Positions 8,634 to 19,227 are shown, counted from the stretch's first letter. The stretch is DNA of 64,000 nt from Novosphingobium sp. G106 (GCF_019075875.1 NZ_JAHOOZ010000002.1:186001-250000), one strand, 5' to 3'. Made by a program: numbers and translations. Notes: generated from the letters alone by a model not told the origin.

Positions 8634-9281
8634 TTGGAGACCGCGCGCGCTGAGCGCGCGCTTGTTCCGCTAGCCCGCAGCTTGGCGGCCTTAGCCGGGT
8701 TCATCGACGCCGCGGGTTTTCTGGCGTTTGGACGCGTATATCTGTCTTCCCCTGACGCGAACGCCACGATCCTTGGCGTAGAGCTTGCCGGCGGTCGGTC
8801 GCTCCAGCTCGCGGCGACAGCGCTGAGGAGCTTTCTCGTTGGGGTCATTCTCACGACGCTGTGCGCGTACCGGCTCCGGCGCTGGCGCCGTACCGCCATT
8901 CTGACCGCCCTGCTGCCTGCGCTGTTCATCGCCTTCCTGTGTCTTGAAGCCGGCGGTTTCTATTCCTCCCTGGCAATTTTGGCCGCTGCTGCCGGAGGTT
9001 TTCATTGTGTTCTCGAGCGGGATCCGCACCGTCTTCACGAAGGCATGTTCGCATCAGCGCAGATGGTCCGCTTGGGCGAAGCGTTGGGCTCGCGCTGGAT
9101 TGACGGAAAATCAGGATCGATCGGTAGCCACTCGGTGTTCTGACTCTGCTTCGTCGGTGGCGCCATCGCGGGAACGATGGCTTCGATCGGTACGGGCGAA
9201 TGGGCTCTCGCGATCGCATCGCTTGGAGCGGCCTTGCTCGCTCTTCAGGCTGGGGCGATCGAGAGGGGCCTGTCCGCCTAA
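8634..9281 (+). pseudogene. DUF1275/YoaK-type membrane protein with in-frame TGA
   Basis: Six-helix membrane protein of the YoaK/DUF1275 family. The frame from a TTG at 8634 gives FIDAAGFLAFGRVYLSSPDA near the N-terminus, several hydrophobic helices and ASAQMVRLGEALGSRW. At 9141-9143 there is an in-frame TGA exactly where a Trp codon would continue the last helix. Beyond it the same frame runs on as LCFVGGAIAGTMAS and then ALAIASLGAALLALQAGA to a TAA at 9279-9281, giving about 215 residues, the usual length. A single TGG-to-TGA change therefore explains it. The truncated product lacks the last helices. The TTG start has no strong ribosome-binding site. Confidence 0.75.
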
Positions 9282-9309
9282 TGAGGCAGGCCCGAAATGG
9301 AAGGAGTGC

Positions 9310-9615
9310 ATGATGAGTGACGAAGACTACGTGTTCGATGAAGAGTCTGGAGACTGGGTTCCTGCAAGCCAACTACGGACGACGGACGCGGGCGCGGATG
9401 TCGAAGTGCGCGATGCGGTCGGAAACCTCTTGTCCGACGGCGATCAAGTCACGCTCTTGAAGGATCTCACTGTCAAAGGAGCGGGCCAGACGCTGAAGCG
9501 CGGCACCTTGATTAGGTCGATCAGGCTAACCGGCGATCCGCAGGAGATCGATTGTCGCTATGAAGGGATCAAAGACTTGGTGCTCAGGGCCGAATTCGTG
9601 AAGAAGCGCAACTGA
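9310..9615 (+). CDS. PhnA/YjdM-like protein without the zinc ribbon
   Basis: 101-residue soluble protein. The C-terminal 70 residues match the PhnA domain: VRDAVGNLLSDGDQVTLLKD, then KGAGQTLKRGTLIRSIRL and the terminal LRAEFVKKRN. In E. coli YjdM this domain follows a four-cysteine zinc ribbon; here the N-terminus (YVFDEESGDWVPASQL) has no cysteine, so the metal site is absent. Function is unknown; the name refers to historical linkage with phosphonate genes, and no phosphonate genes are nearby. AAGGAG precedes the ATG at 9310; a second ATG follows directly. Confidence 0.8.
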   Translation: MMSDEDYVFDEESGDWVPASQLRTTDAGADVEVRDAVGNLLSDGDQVTLLKDLTVKGAGQTLKRGTLIRSIRLTGDPQEIDCRYEGIKDLVLRAEFVKKRN

Positions 9616-9955
9616 AGCGCTGCCCAGGCAGATCCGGCTACGGCTATTGGAAAGGGAGACGGCGCGGCTCAGATTGGTTTTGCCGTTGGAGCGTAGGTGC
9701 GTACAGTCCTCGTCATCGATTATTGTACGCTGGGCTGCTACATCGAGAGGCAAGTTGATGCGCCGTTCCTGGCCGCGCTGCCGGACAGTGGGCCACTTTG
9801 ACGCCACGATTTTCCCGCGCAACGCACCTGAAAAATATGCGGGCAGTTAGCCGTAAGTGCGCGGCCGCCTCATACTCCCTCTGCTCATTGGTGGGGCTGG
9901 CTGGATCAGGTTCCTTCGAGTGTTCTACAGAACCGGCGAATGCGCTCGAAGTCGT
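9616..9955. other. intergenic region, no supported gene
   Basis: About 340 bases between the PhnA-like gene and the end of the glucan synthase gene. Both strands contain only short frames without ribosome-binding sites or protein-like composition. No convincing terminator with a T-tract was seen. The interval may hold the transcription end of both flanking convergent genes, or a decayed remnant that could not be identified by eye. Confidence 0.4.
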
Positions 9956-12900
9956 TCAACCCATCGTGACCAGAATCTTATGCCTCTTGCCGTCATCGGG
10001 CAGGTCGAAGGAGAGCGGCCGCCCCATGATAGGAGCGTCATCCATCATCGCCTTAGCAATGCCTTGAACGACGCCGTCGGGGTTTTCGACGCGGATGTCG
10101 AAACGCGTCGATCCTCGGCGCAGGGCAATCTCGAAGCCCGGCCATCCGACCGGAATGCAGGGATTCAGAACAAGTGATGAGCCGCGCACCCGCAAGCCCA
10201 GAATCTCTTCAATTCCGGCACGATACAGCCATGCAGCCGAGCCCGTGTACCAAGTCCATCCGCCACGCCCCAAATGATCTGCAGCGGCATAGACATCGGC
10301 TGCAACCACATAGGGTTCCACCCTGTACCGACGCAGGTCGGCACGGTTGCGGGCGTGGTTGATCGGATTGAGCATCGAGAAGAGACCGGCCGCTTTTTCG
10401 CCTTCGCCGAGGCGAGCTAACGCGATGATCGACCAGATTGCACCATGCGTGTACTGGCCGCCATTTTCGCGGATACCGGGCGGATATCCCTTGATGTAGC
10501 CTGGATCGTGAGAGGTCCGGTCGAAGGGTGGGGTGAATAACAAGGACAGACCGTCATCGCTCCGTATCAACTCGCGCTCCACCGCTGCCATGGCACGCCG
10601 TGCGCGCTCCGGATTTGCGACGTTTGACATGACCGCCCAGGACTGCGCGATAGAGTCGATCCGGCATTCGTCATTGGCCGCCGAACCGATGGCCGTGCCA
10701 TCGTCGAACCAAGCCCGCAGATACCAACCGCCGTCCCAAGCCTCACGCTCGATCGCCTTCTGCAGCGTCGAGGCCTCGGCGCGCCAGTGGGAGGCTCGTT
10801 CAGTGTCGCCGCGCGCTTGCGCTATCTCTGCAAATCTCGTCAGGGACATGTGAGACAGCCAGGCTAGCCATACGCTTTCTCCCTTTCCCTGCTCGCCCAC
10901 CCGATTCATGCCATCGTTCCAGTCGCCGCCTCCAATCAAGGGGAGGCCATGAACACCTCGATCGAGACTCGCGTCCAAAGCGAGCGCGCAATGCTCGTAG
11001 AGGCTGCCCATTCGGTCCGAAACAGTTGGGGCGAAGAAGCTGTCGTGCTGGTCATCTTTCAGGCTCGGCCCTTCGAGGAAGGCAATGGCCTCTTCGAGCA
11101 GCGAGGCATCGCCCGTGGTCTCGAGGTAGTGAGCAACGCAAAAGGCGAGCCAAAGCCTGTCGTCGGAGATCCGAGTGCGAACGCCTTGTCCTGAGTGCGG
11201 TAGCCACCAGTGCTGCACATCGCCTTCGGGAAATTGGCGGCCCGCGGCCCGTATCAAATGCTCGCGGGTCAAGGAGGGGCGGATCGGAGCGAGCGCCATG
11301 CCGTCCTGGAGTTGATCGCGAAAGCCGTAAGCGCCGCTAGCCTGGTAGAACCCTGAGCGCGCCCAAAGACGACAAGCGATTGTCTGGTACAGCAACCAGC
11401 CATTGAGCATGACGTCCATCGAGCGATCGGGCGTCTTGACCTGGACCACGCTGAGCAGATCCTCCCACTGCCCGCGAACATCGTCGAGCACCTTGTCTAG
11501 ATCCACATTTCGATAGCGTGTGACGAGCGCGGAGGCGTGTTCCGGGTCGGCCGCGTCGCCCAACAGAATCACAATCTCGGTTTCAGCACCCGGCGGGAGA
11601 TCGACGATCGTCGCCATGGCACCGCATGGATCGAACCCGGCTCCGACCGCGCCGGAGAGTTCGCTTTCGTTAGACAGCGCGATGGGATCCGACAGGCAGC
11701 CGTTGCGACCGATGAACTCACGGCGATCGCCGGTCCAACTCGTTTGACGCCCCCTCATATCAAGAAACGCTACCCGCCGGGCGAAGGCCGCGTTCCATGG
11801 ATTGCGGGCGAACATCGCGCGCAGTTTCGGAGCGATCTCAGTGATGACGAAGGGTGCTGACGCCGCGCGGGACGTTCCCAGCACCCATTCGACATAGGCC
11901 GTGATCGACAAACGCCGTGGTCTATTCGTGGTATTACGAAGCTTGAGCCGGGTGATCTTAACCGGATCGGCGATTGGCACGTAAACGAGTAGCTCCGAGG
12001 CTATTCCATGCACTTCATGATCAAACCGGCTGTACCCCCAACCATGCCGGGCCACATAGATGCCGGCGTCGTTGCGTATCGGCAGTGCAGTGGGTGTCCA
12101 GAGTTCACCGGAATCCTCATCACGCAGGTATATCACCTCACCAGGGGCGTCGGTCACGGGATCGTTCGACCATGGCGTCAGTTGATGCTCGCGGCTGTTC
12201 ACCGACCAACTAAAGCCGCAGCCCTCGGCCGAAATCTGGAAGCCGAATTCCTGGTTTGCTATCACATTGATCCACGGCGCCGGAGTGGACTGACCCGGGC
12301 CAAGTGTAATCGTATACTCTCGCCCTTCATCGGCAAACCCGCCAACACCATTGAAGAATTCCAGTTTGGGGCCGGCTGCCATGCGCGGCTGCGACCCGCG
12401 AGCTACGACTTTCCGCGCGGGGCGCGACGGGGCCATGGTCTCCTTGAGCCGACCGAGTTGTTCGGCGAGCCCGCCTCCATCACCCGTAAGCCGCACCCTC
12501 GCAACCGATGCCAATAACGCGCATGTTTCGGGCGGAACCAGATCAGCGCGCAGCACGAACACCTGACCTGTCGCGCCCTCTACAGTGGTTGGCCGCCGGG
12601 CTTGGCTCGCGCGCAACGTGGCCTCAATCGTTGTCTGCAAGTCCTGGACGTAAGACGAAGCCCGTTCGTTCAGGATCACGAGGTCCACCTCGAGCCTGCG
12701 AGCACGCCAATATTCCATGGCCTGCAGCAGTTGGTGGACGATCCGGATATCCTCAATGTTGGCAATGCGCAGAAGGATGATCGGCAGGTCGCCCGAGATG
12801 CTTTGTGGCCAGAGGCCCGACTGTGGCCCGGCGCCGCGGACAATTACCTCCGAGGATGGGCGAAGCGTCGGGCCGGCATAGAGGAGACGTCCTGCCAGGC

Positions 12901-15900
12901 GTTGGAACGCCCCGGCCTCATCCCGGTCGATGCCGAGATGATGAAGCTCCACCTGCGACTGGGTCCACGCGAGCGTCACCGCCCGGTCGAATGCGCTGAC
13001 GTCGTTTGTCTTGTCGATGACGTCGATCAGGTCTTCTCGAGAACCGGCCACCAATGTCCAGAAATCGATATGGACGGCTGCTCCTGGTGCCAGGCGCACC
13101 CTTCGGCGCAGGACAAAGACGGGATCGAGCACTGCGCCCGTCGACTGAGCGAGAAGACGACCGTCGATTACCGCTGCCGGGGTCCGTACGCCGAGCCCTC
13201 GGCCCAGGAAACGAGCCCGGTCTGTCTCAAACTCCGCCTTTCCGACACCTTCGTTCGAAGTGACCGAATGATGCGCTGCCCAAATTTCGGGCTCGTCTGA
13301 CGATCGGTGGCGGCGAGTAGCCAGGATAGCACCCAAGCGCGCTACATATTCGGTTTCGACAAAGAGTTTCGAGAACACTGGATGGGCATTGTCTGCCGCC
13401 TGCGGTGCGAGCGCGATCTCGGCGTAGGACGTGACTTCGACCTCTCTTGGTCGCCTGCCATTATTGGCGAGCGTCAGACGCCGGACTTCGGCGTCGTCCT
13501 CCGTCGAAACGACGACCTCGAGCGTTGTGTGAAGACTGCCGTCCTGGCGCGAAAATGTCGCGCGCTCCTCACTGAACGCGACCGAATATTCATCCGGTCG
13601 CACGCTCGTCGGCTGGTAGGTGGCGGACCACAGGAGATCGCTCTCCACGTCGCGCAAATAGATGAACGAGCCCCAATTGTCGCAGGTCGCATCTTCGCGC
13701 CAACGGGTCACTGAGAGTTCCCGACAGCGGCTGTAGCCCGATCCGGCTGCGGTAAGCATGACACTATAGCGCCCATTGGAAAGAAGATGGGTGACAGGAG
13801 AGAGGGCGTGCGGGTCAGCATCTCGCCATTGTGCCGACGCCTCGAATTCGCGAATGCGGGTATCGGGCTTGGAATCGCTCGCCCATGCCGGTGCGGTTGC
13901 AATTTCGCGAGGCATTCGCTCGTGGAGCAGCAGTTCGGTTGCGCGCACGATCGGTTCGGCATGGAAGCGCTCGCGCATCAAACCGCCAAGCAAGGCATCG
14001 GCGATGGCGACAACTGTCATTCCCTGGTGATGGGCCATGAATGCGCGGACAACCGCAACCTTCTGATCGTCGAGCAAGCGACGTGGTGTGAAGTCTAGCG
14101 CTTCGAAAAATCCGAAACGGCCGCGGGCATCGTAAGCTTTCAGCCGCGAGAAGTTACGTGCCGCAGCGACCGGATCGATTACTGCCGCGAGCGCTGTCGC
14201 ATAAGGCGCGATGACGGCCTCTTCACTCAGGCCTCGTTTAAGGCCAAGGTCCGGAATGCCAAAGTTGGAATATTGATAGGTGTGCTCGAGGTCGCGCGCA
14301 TTATAGGCGGATTCGGATATTCCCCAGGGCGTCGCCAGTTTCCGGCCGTATTCGATCTGCTTCCGGACTACAGCGCGATTGGTTCGCCCAATAATGCTTT
14401 CGCTGGGCGCGCGCATTATCAAAGCGGGCATGAGATATTCGAACATCGAGCCGGACCAAGACATCAAGGCCGCACCACCGGCGACCGGCGTAACGGCATG
14501 CCCAAGTCGGAACCAATGACGGGCAGGAAGATCGCCCTTGGCGATTGCGACGAAGCTTGCCAAACGGGCTTCTGAAGCCAGAAGGTCGTAGCAGCTTTCG
14601 TCCAAAGCGCCGTCGCGCATGATGAAGCCGATAGAAAGCAGTTGGCGCTCATCGTTCAGAAGGAAGCCGAACTCCATCGCCGATGCTATGTCCCGTGCCT
14701 CGCGGGCGAGAGCCGCCAGGCGCACAACCACATCGACTTTGGTTTCAGTGTCGCGCCGGTGGCTGACGATCGAATGGCATACCGCCCGCGCCCAGAAGAG
14801 AATGTCCTCGGTATCCTCGCCTCTCTCAGCTGCGAACGCTTTGGCAAGATCGACCAAGAGTTCTGCCGGTCCCGCGAGCCGCCCGAGACGGGCGGCGAGT
14901 GTTTCATCGCCGGCCGAGGGTTGGCTCATTTGGCCGGCAACGGTAGCGAGGGTCTCGTCGAGCTGATCCCAGGTGACGGTTTCGGTGCGGCGGCGGTCCC
15001 GCAGCGTTTCGATCTCTTCGCGCAGGAGCGAGAGTGCGTCGGAAATGCCGGCGAGCCGCCGCTCATCGTCGAGCTGCCGCGTGCACCAGTCCTCGCATGC
15101 GCCGGCGAGCGCGATAAGGTGCCCTGCAAGATTGCCGCTATCGACCGACGACACATACTGGGGGTCGAGAGCGCGGAGGCTTTCCGTATCGTACCAGTTG
15201 TAAAAATGCCCGCGGTATCGGTCGAGCTTAGCCATGGTTGACATCGTCGCCTCGAGGCGCTCGATCGTATCGAGCGTGCCCACCCAGCCGAAGTCGTGCG
15301 CGCTAGCGGCCGACAAGAGGTAGAGTCCGATGTTGGTCGGAGACGTGCGCCTCGCGAGGACCGGAGATGGGACTTCCTGGAAATTGTCCGGCGGAAGCAT
15401 GTGATCGCTCGGCGTCACAAACGTCTCGAAATAGCGCCAGGTTCGTCGTGCGGTGAGCCTGAGCGCCTGTCGGTCCGAGTCCTCTAGTTCACGTTCTGCG
15501 AACGCAGGTGAGGGTTGGCTCACCCATTTCGCGACTGCCGGAGAAGCGATCCAGAGCACCCCAAAGGGCAGAGCCAGATATACGGTGCCACCGCCAAAGT
15601 AGAGCGTGCCTGCAATTGCGGTCGCACCAGTCAAGACTGCGCCTATCATCCAGTGATAGTAGGTGGTGATCGTGGGATCGCGGCCGATGCTCGCCTGCGC
15701 CGCTGGGGTCCATTGCAGGAGATTGCGACGGGTAACAAACAGTCGCAGCAGGGTTCGAATGACCGCGTCGGCCATGAGCCAGGCCTGGTGCGCGAGGAGC
15801 ACGATGATCAAGAGGATTTGCACGAGCGCGCTGCCCAGATCCCCCAGGATTCTCGCGAAATGAACGCGAGTTGGGATGCCGGGATGCCGGGTCCATGCCG

Positions 15901-18520
15901 AGGCGAGGACCGGGGACAAACTTGGCAAGGCGATCATGGCAAGGAAGAATAACGTCCAGACGACCGAAGCCTGGAACGGCAAAGTCCATCCCGCGAAAAG
16001 CGCGAGAATGCAGGTCAACGACGTGACGGACCGACGCAGATTGTCGACCATCTTCCAGCGACCGCTGGCCGGCATTCGGGCGGGCATGCTCCGGGACTTG
16101 CCGAGGAGCGGACTGAACCCGAGGATCCAGGGTAGCAATTGCCAGTCGCCGCGAGCCCAGCGATGGTATCGCAGCGATGCGGCGTCATAGCGTGCCGGAA
16201 AAGTTTCGACGACCTCGACATCGGAGGCAAGACCCGCACGAGCAAACACGCCCTCGAACAAGTCATGGCTGAGCAAAGTTGAATCGGGCACTCGATCGGC
16301 GAGCACGGTCTCGAACGCGTCGAGCGCATAGATGCCCTTGCCTGCGTAAGATCCTTCACCGAACAGATCCTGATACACGTCAGAAACGGCAGCAGAGTAT
16401 GGATCGATGCCGCTCGGACTGGAAAAGACGCGCTGATAGACCGAGCCTTCCTCGCCCAACGGAAGATCCGGGGTCACTCTGGGCTGAAGGATAGTATAGC
16501 CCTCGGTGACGCGGCGCCTGACGGGGTCGACAATCGGTTGATTTAATGGATGCGCCATCTTGCCGATCAGCTTCCGGACCGTGTCGGGAGGCACTCGAGT
16601 ATCGGCATCCAACGTGATGACATAGCGAACGCCCTCTGGTGCGGTCGGCGACCGTCCATCGAGCGTTATGAACGTTGTGTCTTTTGCTCCTCGAAGCAGA
16701 CGGTTGAGCTCATGAAGCTTGCCGCGTTTGCGCTCCCAACCGATCCACTGACGCTGGCTTTCATTCCAGACTCGGCGGCGATGGAGCAGCAAGAACCTTT
16801 CGCCACCGGGCGCCGGCGCATACTTGCGGTTCAAGCCAGCGATTGCGTCAACCGCTGCTCGCAATAATTTGTCGTCACCCTCGACAGTCTCACTTGCCGC
16901 ATCACACCAGTCTGAGAGAAGCGCGAACTGAATGTCGCCGCCCACACTCGCGAGATGGTGGATTTCCAACTGTTCAACCTGCTCGAGAACCTTCTCGACG
17001 CGGGTTAGCATCGTCGGCACGACCACCATCGTCCGCAACGGCTCCGGCACTCCCTTGCGGAGTTCGAGACCAGGAATCTGGGTTGCGCCGAACTGGTGGG
17101 TAACGATCTGGTTGACGAGCGATACCGCCGAATCGATCGCTGGCACCGCGCCCAACAGCCCGAGGACGCCGAGCAACAGCCAGCCCATGTTGGCTTCGAC
17201 ATGGAAAAGGACAGGAAAGCCGAGCAGCAAAAGCGCGACGAGTGCACCCGCACCGGCATAACCGCCGACCCCAAGGGCACGATAGGCGCGGTTGACCAAT
17301 GCCCACAATGAGGGTCGAAAACCAAGAATCGTTTCGAAAACGGGCCGGCCTTCGGCGGTCAGGTAGTAGCCGGGATCCTTACGCCGCGGTTCGACCGCGC
17401 CCGCTGCCACGTTGACAGCGTGTTGCGCAACATCCAGTTCGTTCCGGCCCGATCCGCGAGCGAGTTGCTCGATGGAAGTTCGATAGAGATTGCGTGTCGC
17501 GAAATCCATCTCGGCGAAATCGCAGCTCTTGGCGAGCACGACATCAACCAGAGAAACACGTTCGAAGAGAACCGCCCAGTCCACGTCCGAGATGTGCCGC
17601 ATACTTGTAATGATATTGCGTACGGTGACATTGGCCGCGATCTGCCTTTGCTGCTCATCGTGGATCGCGCTGTCCATCGTTCTCCCGTCCGCCGCGAGCC
17701 GCTCATCGAGGCGGCCAAGCATGGCGGTAAGGGCGGGACTCTGATCCCTAAGCCGATGGATCAATTGCAGCGCCAGGGCATCGGATGGAGGGGACGAGCC
17801 GAGTTCTTCGATGAGGGCTCCCTCCAACTGGTCGGAGGCCGAGATGCCCAACAATCGATCTGCGATATCGTCAGCGATGCGACGTTCGTCGCGACTGTAG
17901 ACTATACGCTCGGCGATCCGCCGCAAGTTCTCGATCAGGATAATGCGCAAGGTGATGGCCGAAGCCCATAGCTCGCCGATCGTCAGCGGCTGTACCTGCT
18001 GATACGCATCAATATAGGCACACCAGGTGTTGCTATCGAAACGGCTGTCGGTGTGGGCGACGAAAGACCAGACTAAGCCGAATACCCTTGGCAGACCCTG
18101 AAACGGACCATCGGCCAGCTTCGGCAATTGTCGATAATATCGAGGCGGAAGATCCAGCCGGATTTCTCGGATTTGCCGTTCGACAAGGTGGAAATTGTCG
18201 ATGAGCCATTCTGCCGCGGGTGTGATGGCTGCCTTGTCGACGACGGCTGCAAGGATTGCTCGATAGGAATGGATGAGGCTTGTTTCATTCGCGGCCAAAC
18301 GGTCGAGCAGTGGATGACCCAATTGCCGATGCGGCTTTACAACCTGGGCCTGGGCCAGACTGCGTGCGTGCTCTTCCATGCGCTCGACACTGAAGATCAC
18401 CTCGCGGATGGCTGCCGTGTCATTCCATGGAGGTTTGGGCATCGCCCTGCCAAGGAAGTGCCAGGGACCAGTTGACGCAAAAGGTTGTGCTGAATTGGTG
18501 TCCCTGCGCTCCTGGCTCAT
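9956..18520 (-). CDS. ndvB: cyclic beta-1,2-glucan synthase (NdvB/ChvB type)
   Basis: Giant 2854-residue inner-membrane enzyme that primes, elongates and cyclises beta-1,2-glucan from UDP-glucose; the product is an osmoregulated periplasmic glucan important for osmotic and host adaptation in rhizobia and Brucella. Domains in order: N-terminal cytosolic region; first membrane helices at about 425-475; GT84 glycosyltransferase with VITLDADTRVPP near 635-641 and HRWARGDWQLLPWIL near 785; further helices about 830-1000; a glucoamylase-like domain about 1360-1510 (MAHHQGMTVVAIADALL); and a C-terminal GH94 phosphorylase-like region with GGGDWNDGMNRVGE, the catalytic Asp loop, near 2530. Length matches rhizobial and Brucella homologues and the frame is intact. 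Its ATG overlaps the stop of an ECF sigma factor. Confidence 0.93.
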   Translation of the reverse strand: MSQERRDTNSAQPFASTGPWHFLGRAMPKPPWNDTAAIREVIFSVERMEEHARSLAQAQVVKPHRQLGHPLLDRLAANETSLIHSYRAILAAVVDKAAITPAAEWLIDNFHLVERQIREIRLDLPPRYYRQLPKLADGPFQGLPRVFGLVWSFVAHTDSRFDSNTWCAYIDAYQQVQPLTIGELWASAITLRIILIENLRRIAERIVYSRDERRIADDIADRLLGISASDQLEGALIEELGSSPPSDALALQLIHRLRDQSPALTAMLGRLDERLAADGRTMDSAIHDEQQRQIAANVTVRNIITSMRHISDVDWAVLFERVSLVDVVLAKSCDFAEMDFATRNLYRTSIEQLARGSGRNELDVAQHAVNVAAGAVEPRRKDPGYYLTAEGRPVFETILGFRPSLWALVNRAYRALGVGGYAGAGALVALLLLGFPVLFHVEANMGWLLLGVLGLLGAVPAIDSAVSLVNQIVTHQFGATQIPGLELRKGVPEPLRTMVVVPTMLTRVEKVLEQVEQLEIHHLASVGGDIQFALLSDWCDAASETVEGDDKLLRAAVDAIAGLNRKYAPAPGGERFLLLHRRRVWNESQRQWIGWERKRGKLHELNRLLRGAKDTTFITLDGRSPTAPEGVRYVITLDADTRVPPDTVRKLIGKMAHPLNQPIVDPVRRRVTEGYTILQPRVTPDLPLGEEGSVYQRVFSSPSGIDPYSAAVSDVYQDLFGEGSYAGKGIYALDAFETVLADRVPDSTLLSHDLFEGVFARAGLASDVEVVETFPARYDAASLRYHRWARGDWQLLPWILGFSPLLGKSRSMPARMPASGRWKMVDNLRRSVTSLTCILALFAGWTLPFQASVVWTLFFLAMIALPSLSPVLASAWTRHPGIPTRVHFARILGDLGSALVQILLIIVLLAHQAWLMADAVIRTLLRLFVTRRNLLQWTPAAQASIGRDPTITTYYHWMIGAVLTGATAIAGTLYFGGGTVYLALPFGVLWIASPAVAKWVSQPSPAFAERELEDSDRQALRLTARRTWRYFETFVTPSDHMLPPDNFQEVPSPVLARRTSPTNIGLYLLSAASAHDFGWVGTLDTIERLEATMSTMAKLDRYRGHFYNWYDTESLRALDPQYVSSVDSGNLAGHLIALAGACEDWCTRQLDDERRLAGISDALSLLREEIETLRDRRRTETVTWDQLDETLATVAGQMSQPSAGDETLAARLGRLAGPAELLVDLAKAFAAERGEDTEDILFWARAVCHSIVSHRRDTETKVDVVVRLAALAREARDIASAMEFGFLLNDERQLLSIGFIMRDGALDESCYDLLASEARLASFVAIAKGDLPARHWFRLGHAVTPVAGGAALMSWSGSMFEYLMPALIMRAPSESIIGRTNRAVVRKQIEYGRKLATPWGISESAYNARDLEHTYQYSNFGIPDLGLKRGLSEEAVIAPYATALAAVIDPVAAARNFSRLKAYDARGRFGFFEALDFTPRRLLDDQKVAVVRAFMAHHQGMTVVAIADALLGGLMRERFHAEPIVRATELLLHERMPREIATAPAWASDSKPDTRIREFEASAQWRDADPHALSPVTHLLSNGRYSVMLTAAGSGYSRCRELSVTRWREDATCDNWGSFIYLRDVESDLLWSATYQPTSVRPDEYSVAFSEERATFSRQDGSLHTTLEVVVSTEDDAEVRRLTLANNGRRPREVEVTSYAEIALAPQAADNAHPVFSKLFVETEYVARLGAILATRRHRSSDEPEIWAAHHSVTSNEGVGKAEFETDRARFLGRGLGVRTPAAVIDGRLLAQSTGAVLDPVFVLRRRVRLAPGAAVHIDFWTLVAGSREDLIDVIDKTNDVSAFDRAVTLAWTQSQVELHHLGIDRDEAGAFQRLAGRLLYAGPTLRPSSEVIVRGAGPQSGLWPQSISGDLPIILLRIANIEDIRIVHQLLQAMEYWRARRLEVDLVILNERASSYVQDLQTTIEATLRASQARRPTTVEGATGQVFVLRADLVPPETCALLASVARVRLTGDGGGLAEQLGRLKETMAPSRPARKVVARGSQPRMAAGPKLEFFNGVGGFADEGREYTITLGPGQSTPAPWINVIANQEFGFQISAEGCGFSWSVNSREHQLTPWSNDPVTDAPGEVIYLRDEDSGELWTPTALPIRNDAGIYVARHGWGYSRFDHEVHGIASELLVYVPIADPVKITRLKLRNTTNRPRRLSITAYVEWVLGTSRAASAPFVITEIAPKLRAMFARNPWNAAFARRVAFLDMRGRQTSWTGDRREFIGRNGCLSDPIALSNESELSGAVGAGFDPCGAMATIVDLPPGAETEIVILLGDAADPEHASALVTRYRNVDLDKVLDDVRGQWEDLLSVVQVKTPDRSMDVMLNGWLLYQTIACRLWARSGFYQASGAYGFRDQLQDGMALAPIRPSLTREHLIRAAGRQFPEGDVQHWWLPHSGQGVRTRISDDRLWLAFCVAHYLETTGDASLLEEAIAFLEGPSLKDDQHDSFFAPTVSDRMGSLYEHCALALDASLDRGVHGLPLIGGGDWNDGMNRVGEQGKGESVWLAWLSHMSLTRFAEIAQARGDTERASHWRAEASTLQKAIEREAWDGGWYLRAWFDDGTAIGSAANDECRIDSIAQSWAVMSNVANPERARRAMAAVERELIRSDDGLSLLFTPPFDRTSHDPGYIKGYPPGIRENGGQYTHGAIWSIIALARLGEGEKAAGLFSMLNPINHARNRADLRRYRVEPYVVAADVYAAADHLGRGGWTWYTGSAAWLYRAGIEEILGLRVRGSSLVLNPCIPVGWPGFEIALRRGSTRFDIRVENPDGVVQGIAKAMMDDAPIMGRPLSFDLPDDGKRHKILVTMG

Positions 18521-19227
18521 GCGGTCCTCCCATCAGTCTCATTCCAAGCGCCCTGTCTTGAGATCCCCGGCAACCGGCCGGCCGCTTGCTCATGAGCCTC
18601 ACCAGCAAACAGGAATATGCCTGCCAATCCGCTCCCGAACGTGGAGGCCAGCACGCGCTGAAGCCGCTTCCGTGCACGCAGATGCCGGGTCTTCACCGTT
18701 GCAGGGTTAATGCCGAGCGCCTGGGCGACTTCGCCAACTTCGCGTTCCTCAATCTGACGCAGCACGAAGACCGTGCGAAATGGGACGGGCAACTGGTCGA
18801 TCGCGTCGTCGATGAGTTGCTTGATCTGGCGACATGCGAGGGCGCGCTCGGGAGAGGCCGTCACCGATCCGCGCATCAGGTGCTCGCGGTAGCTTTCGAG
18901 CAGCGAGACTGGATCATCATGAAGCCACGCTCGCCGCCGGCGGCGCATGCGAACTTGTGCAAGCGCCGCGTTGATGACGATACGGGTCAGCCACGTGGAT
19001 AGCGTCGATCTTCCCGCGAAGCTCCCGATTGCCGCAATGGCGCTGAGATAGGCGCTTTGCACGGCATCTTCGGCGTCTTCGCGATTTCCCAAAATCCGCA
19101 ATGCAGCACGAAAAAATTGCCGGTCATTGCGTTGCATGACGAGACGCAACTCTGCTTCATCGGGATGGCTGTCGGCTGCGGCCAGTTGAAGGTCGGCACA
19201 GGCGTCGCGGCGAGGCTTCGCCCCCAC
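18517..19227 (-). CDS. ECF-type RNA polymerase sigma factor
   Basis: Sigma-70 family ECF factor directing RNA polymerase to a small regulon. Region 2 is seen in RAALRILGNREDAEDAVQSA and STLSTWLTRIVINAALAQVR; region 4 in LPVPFRTVFVLRQIEEREVG followed by VAQALGINPATVKTRHLRAR. A C-terminal tail with FLFAG is shared with the second ECF factor at 51667-52359 (FPFAG), so the two are paralogues of one subfamily. The start is uncertain: a GTG at 19227 leaves a normal N-terminus, a GTG at 19317 adds an atypical 30 residues. The stop overlaps the glucan synthase ATG. No anti-sigma gene is adjacent, so control may differ from classical ECF systems. Confidence 0.85.
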   Translation of the reverse strand: MGAKPRRDACADLQLAAADSHPDEAELRLVMQRNDRQFFRAALRILGNREDAEDAVQSAYLSAIAAIGSFAGRSTLSTWLTRIVINAALAQVRMRRRRRAWLHDDPVSLLESYREHLMRGSVTASPERALACRQIKQLIDDAIDQLPVPFRTVFVLRQIEEREVGEVAQALGINPATVKTRHLRARKRLQRVLASTFGSGLAGIFLFAGEAHEQAAGRLPGISRQGAWNETDGRTA

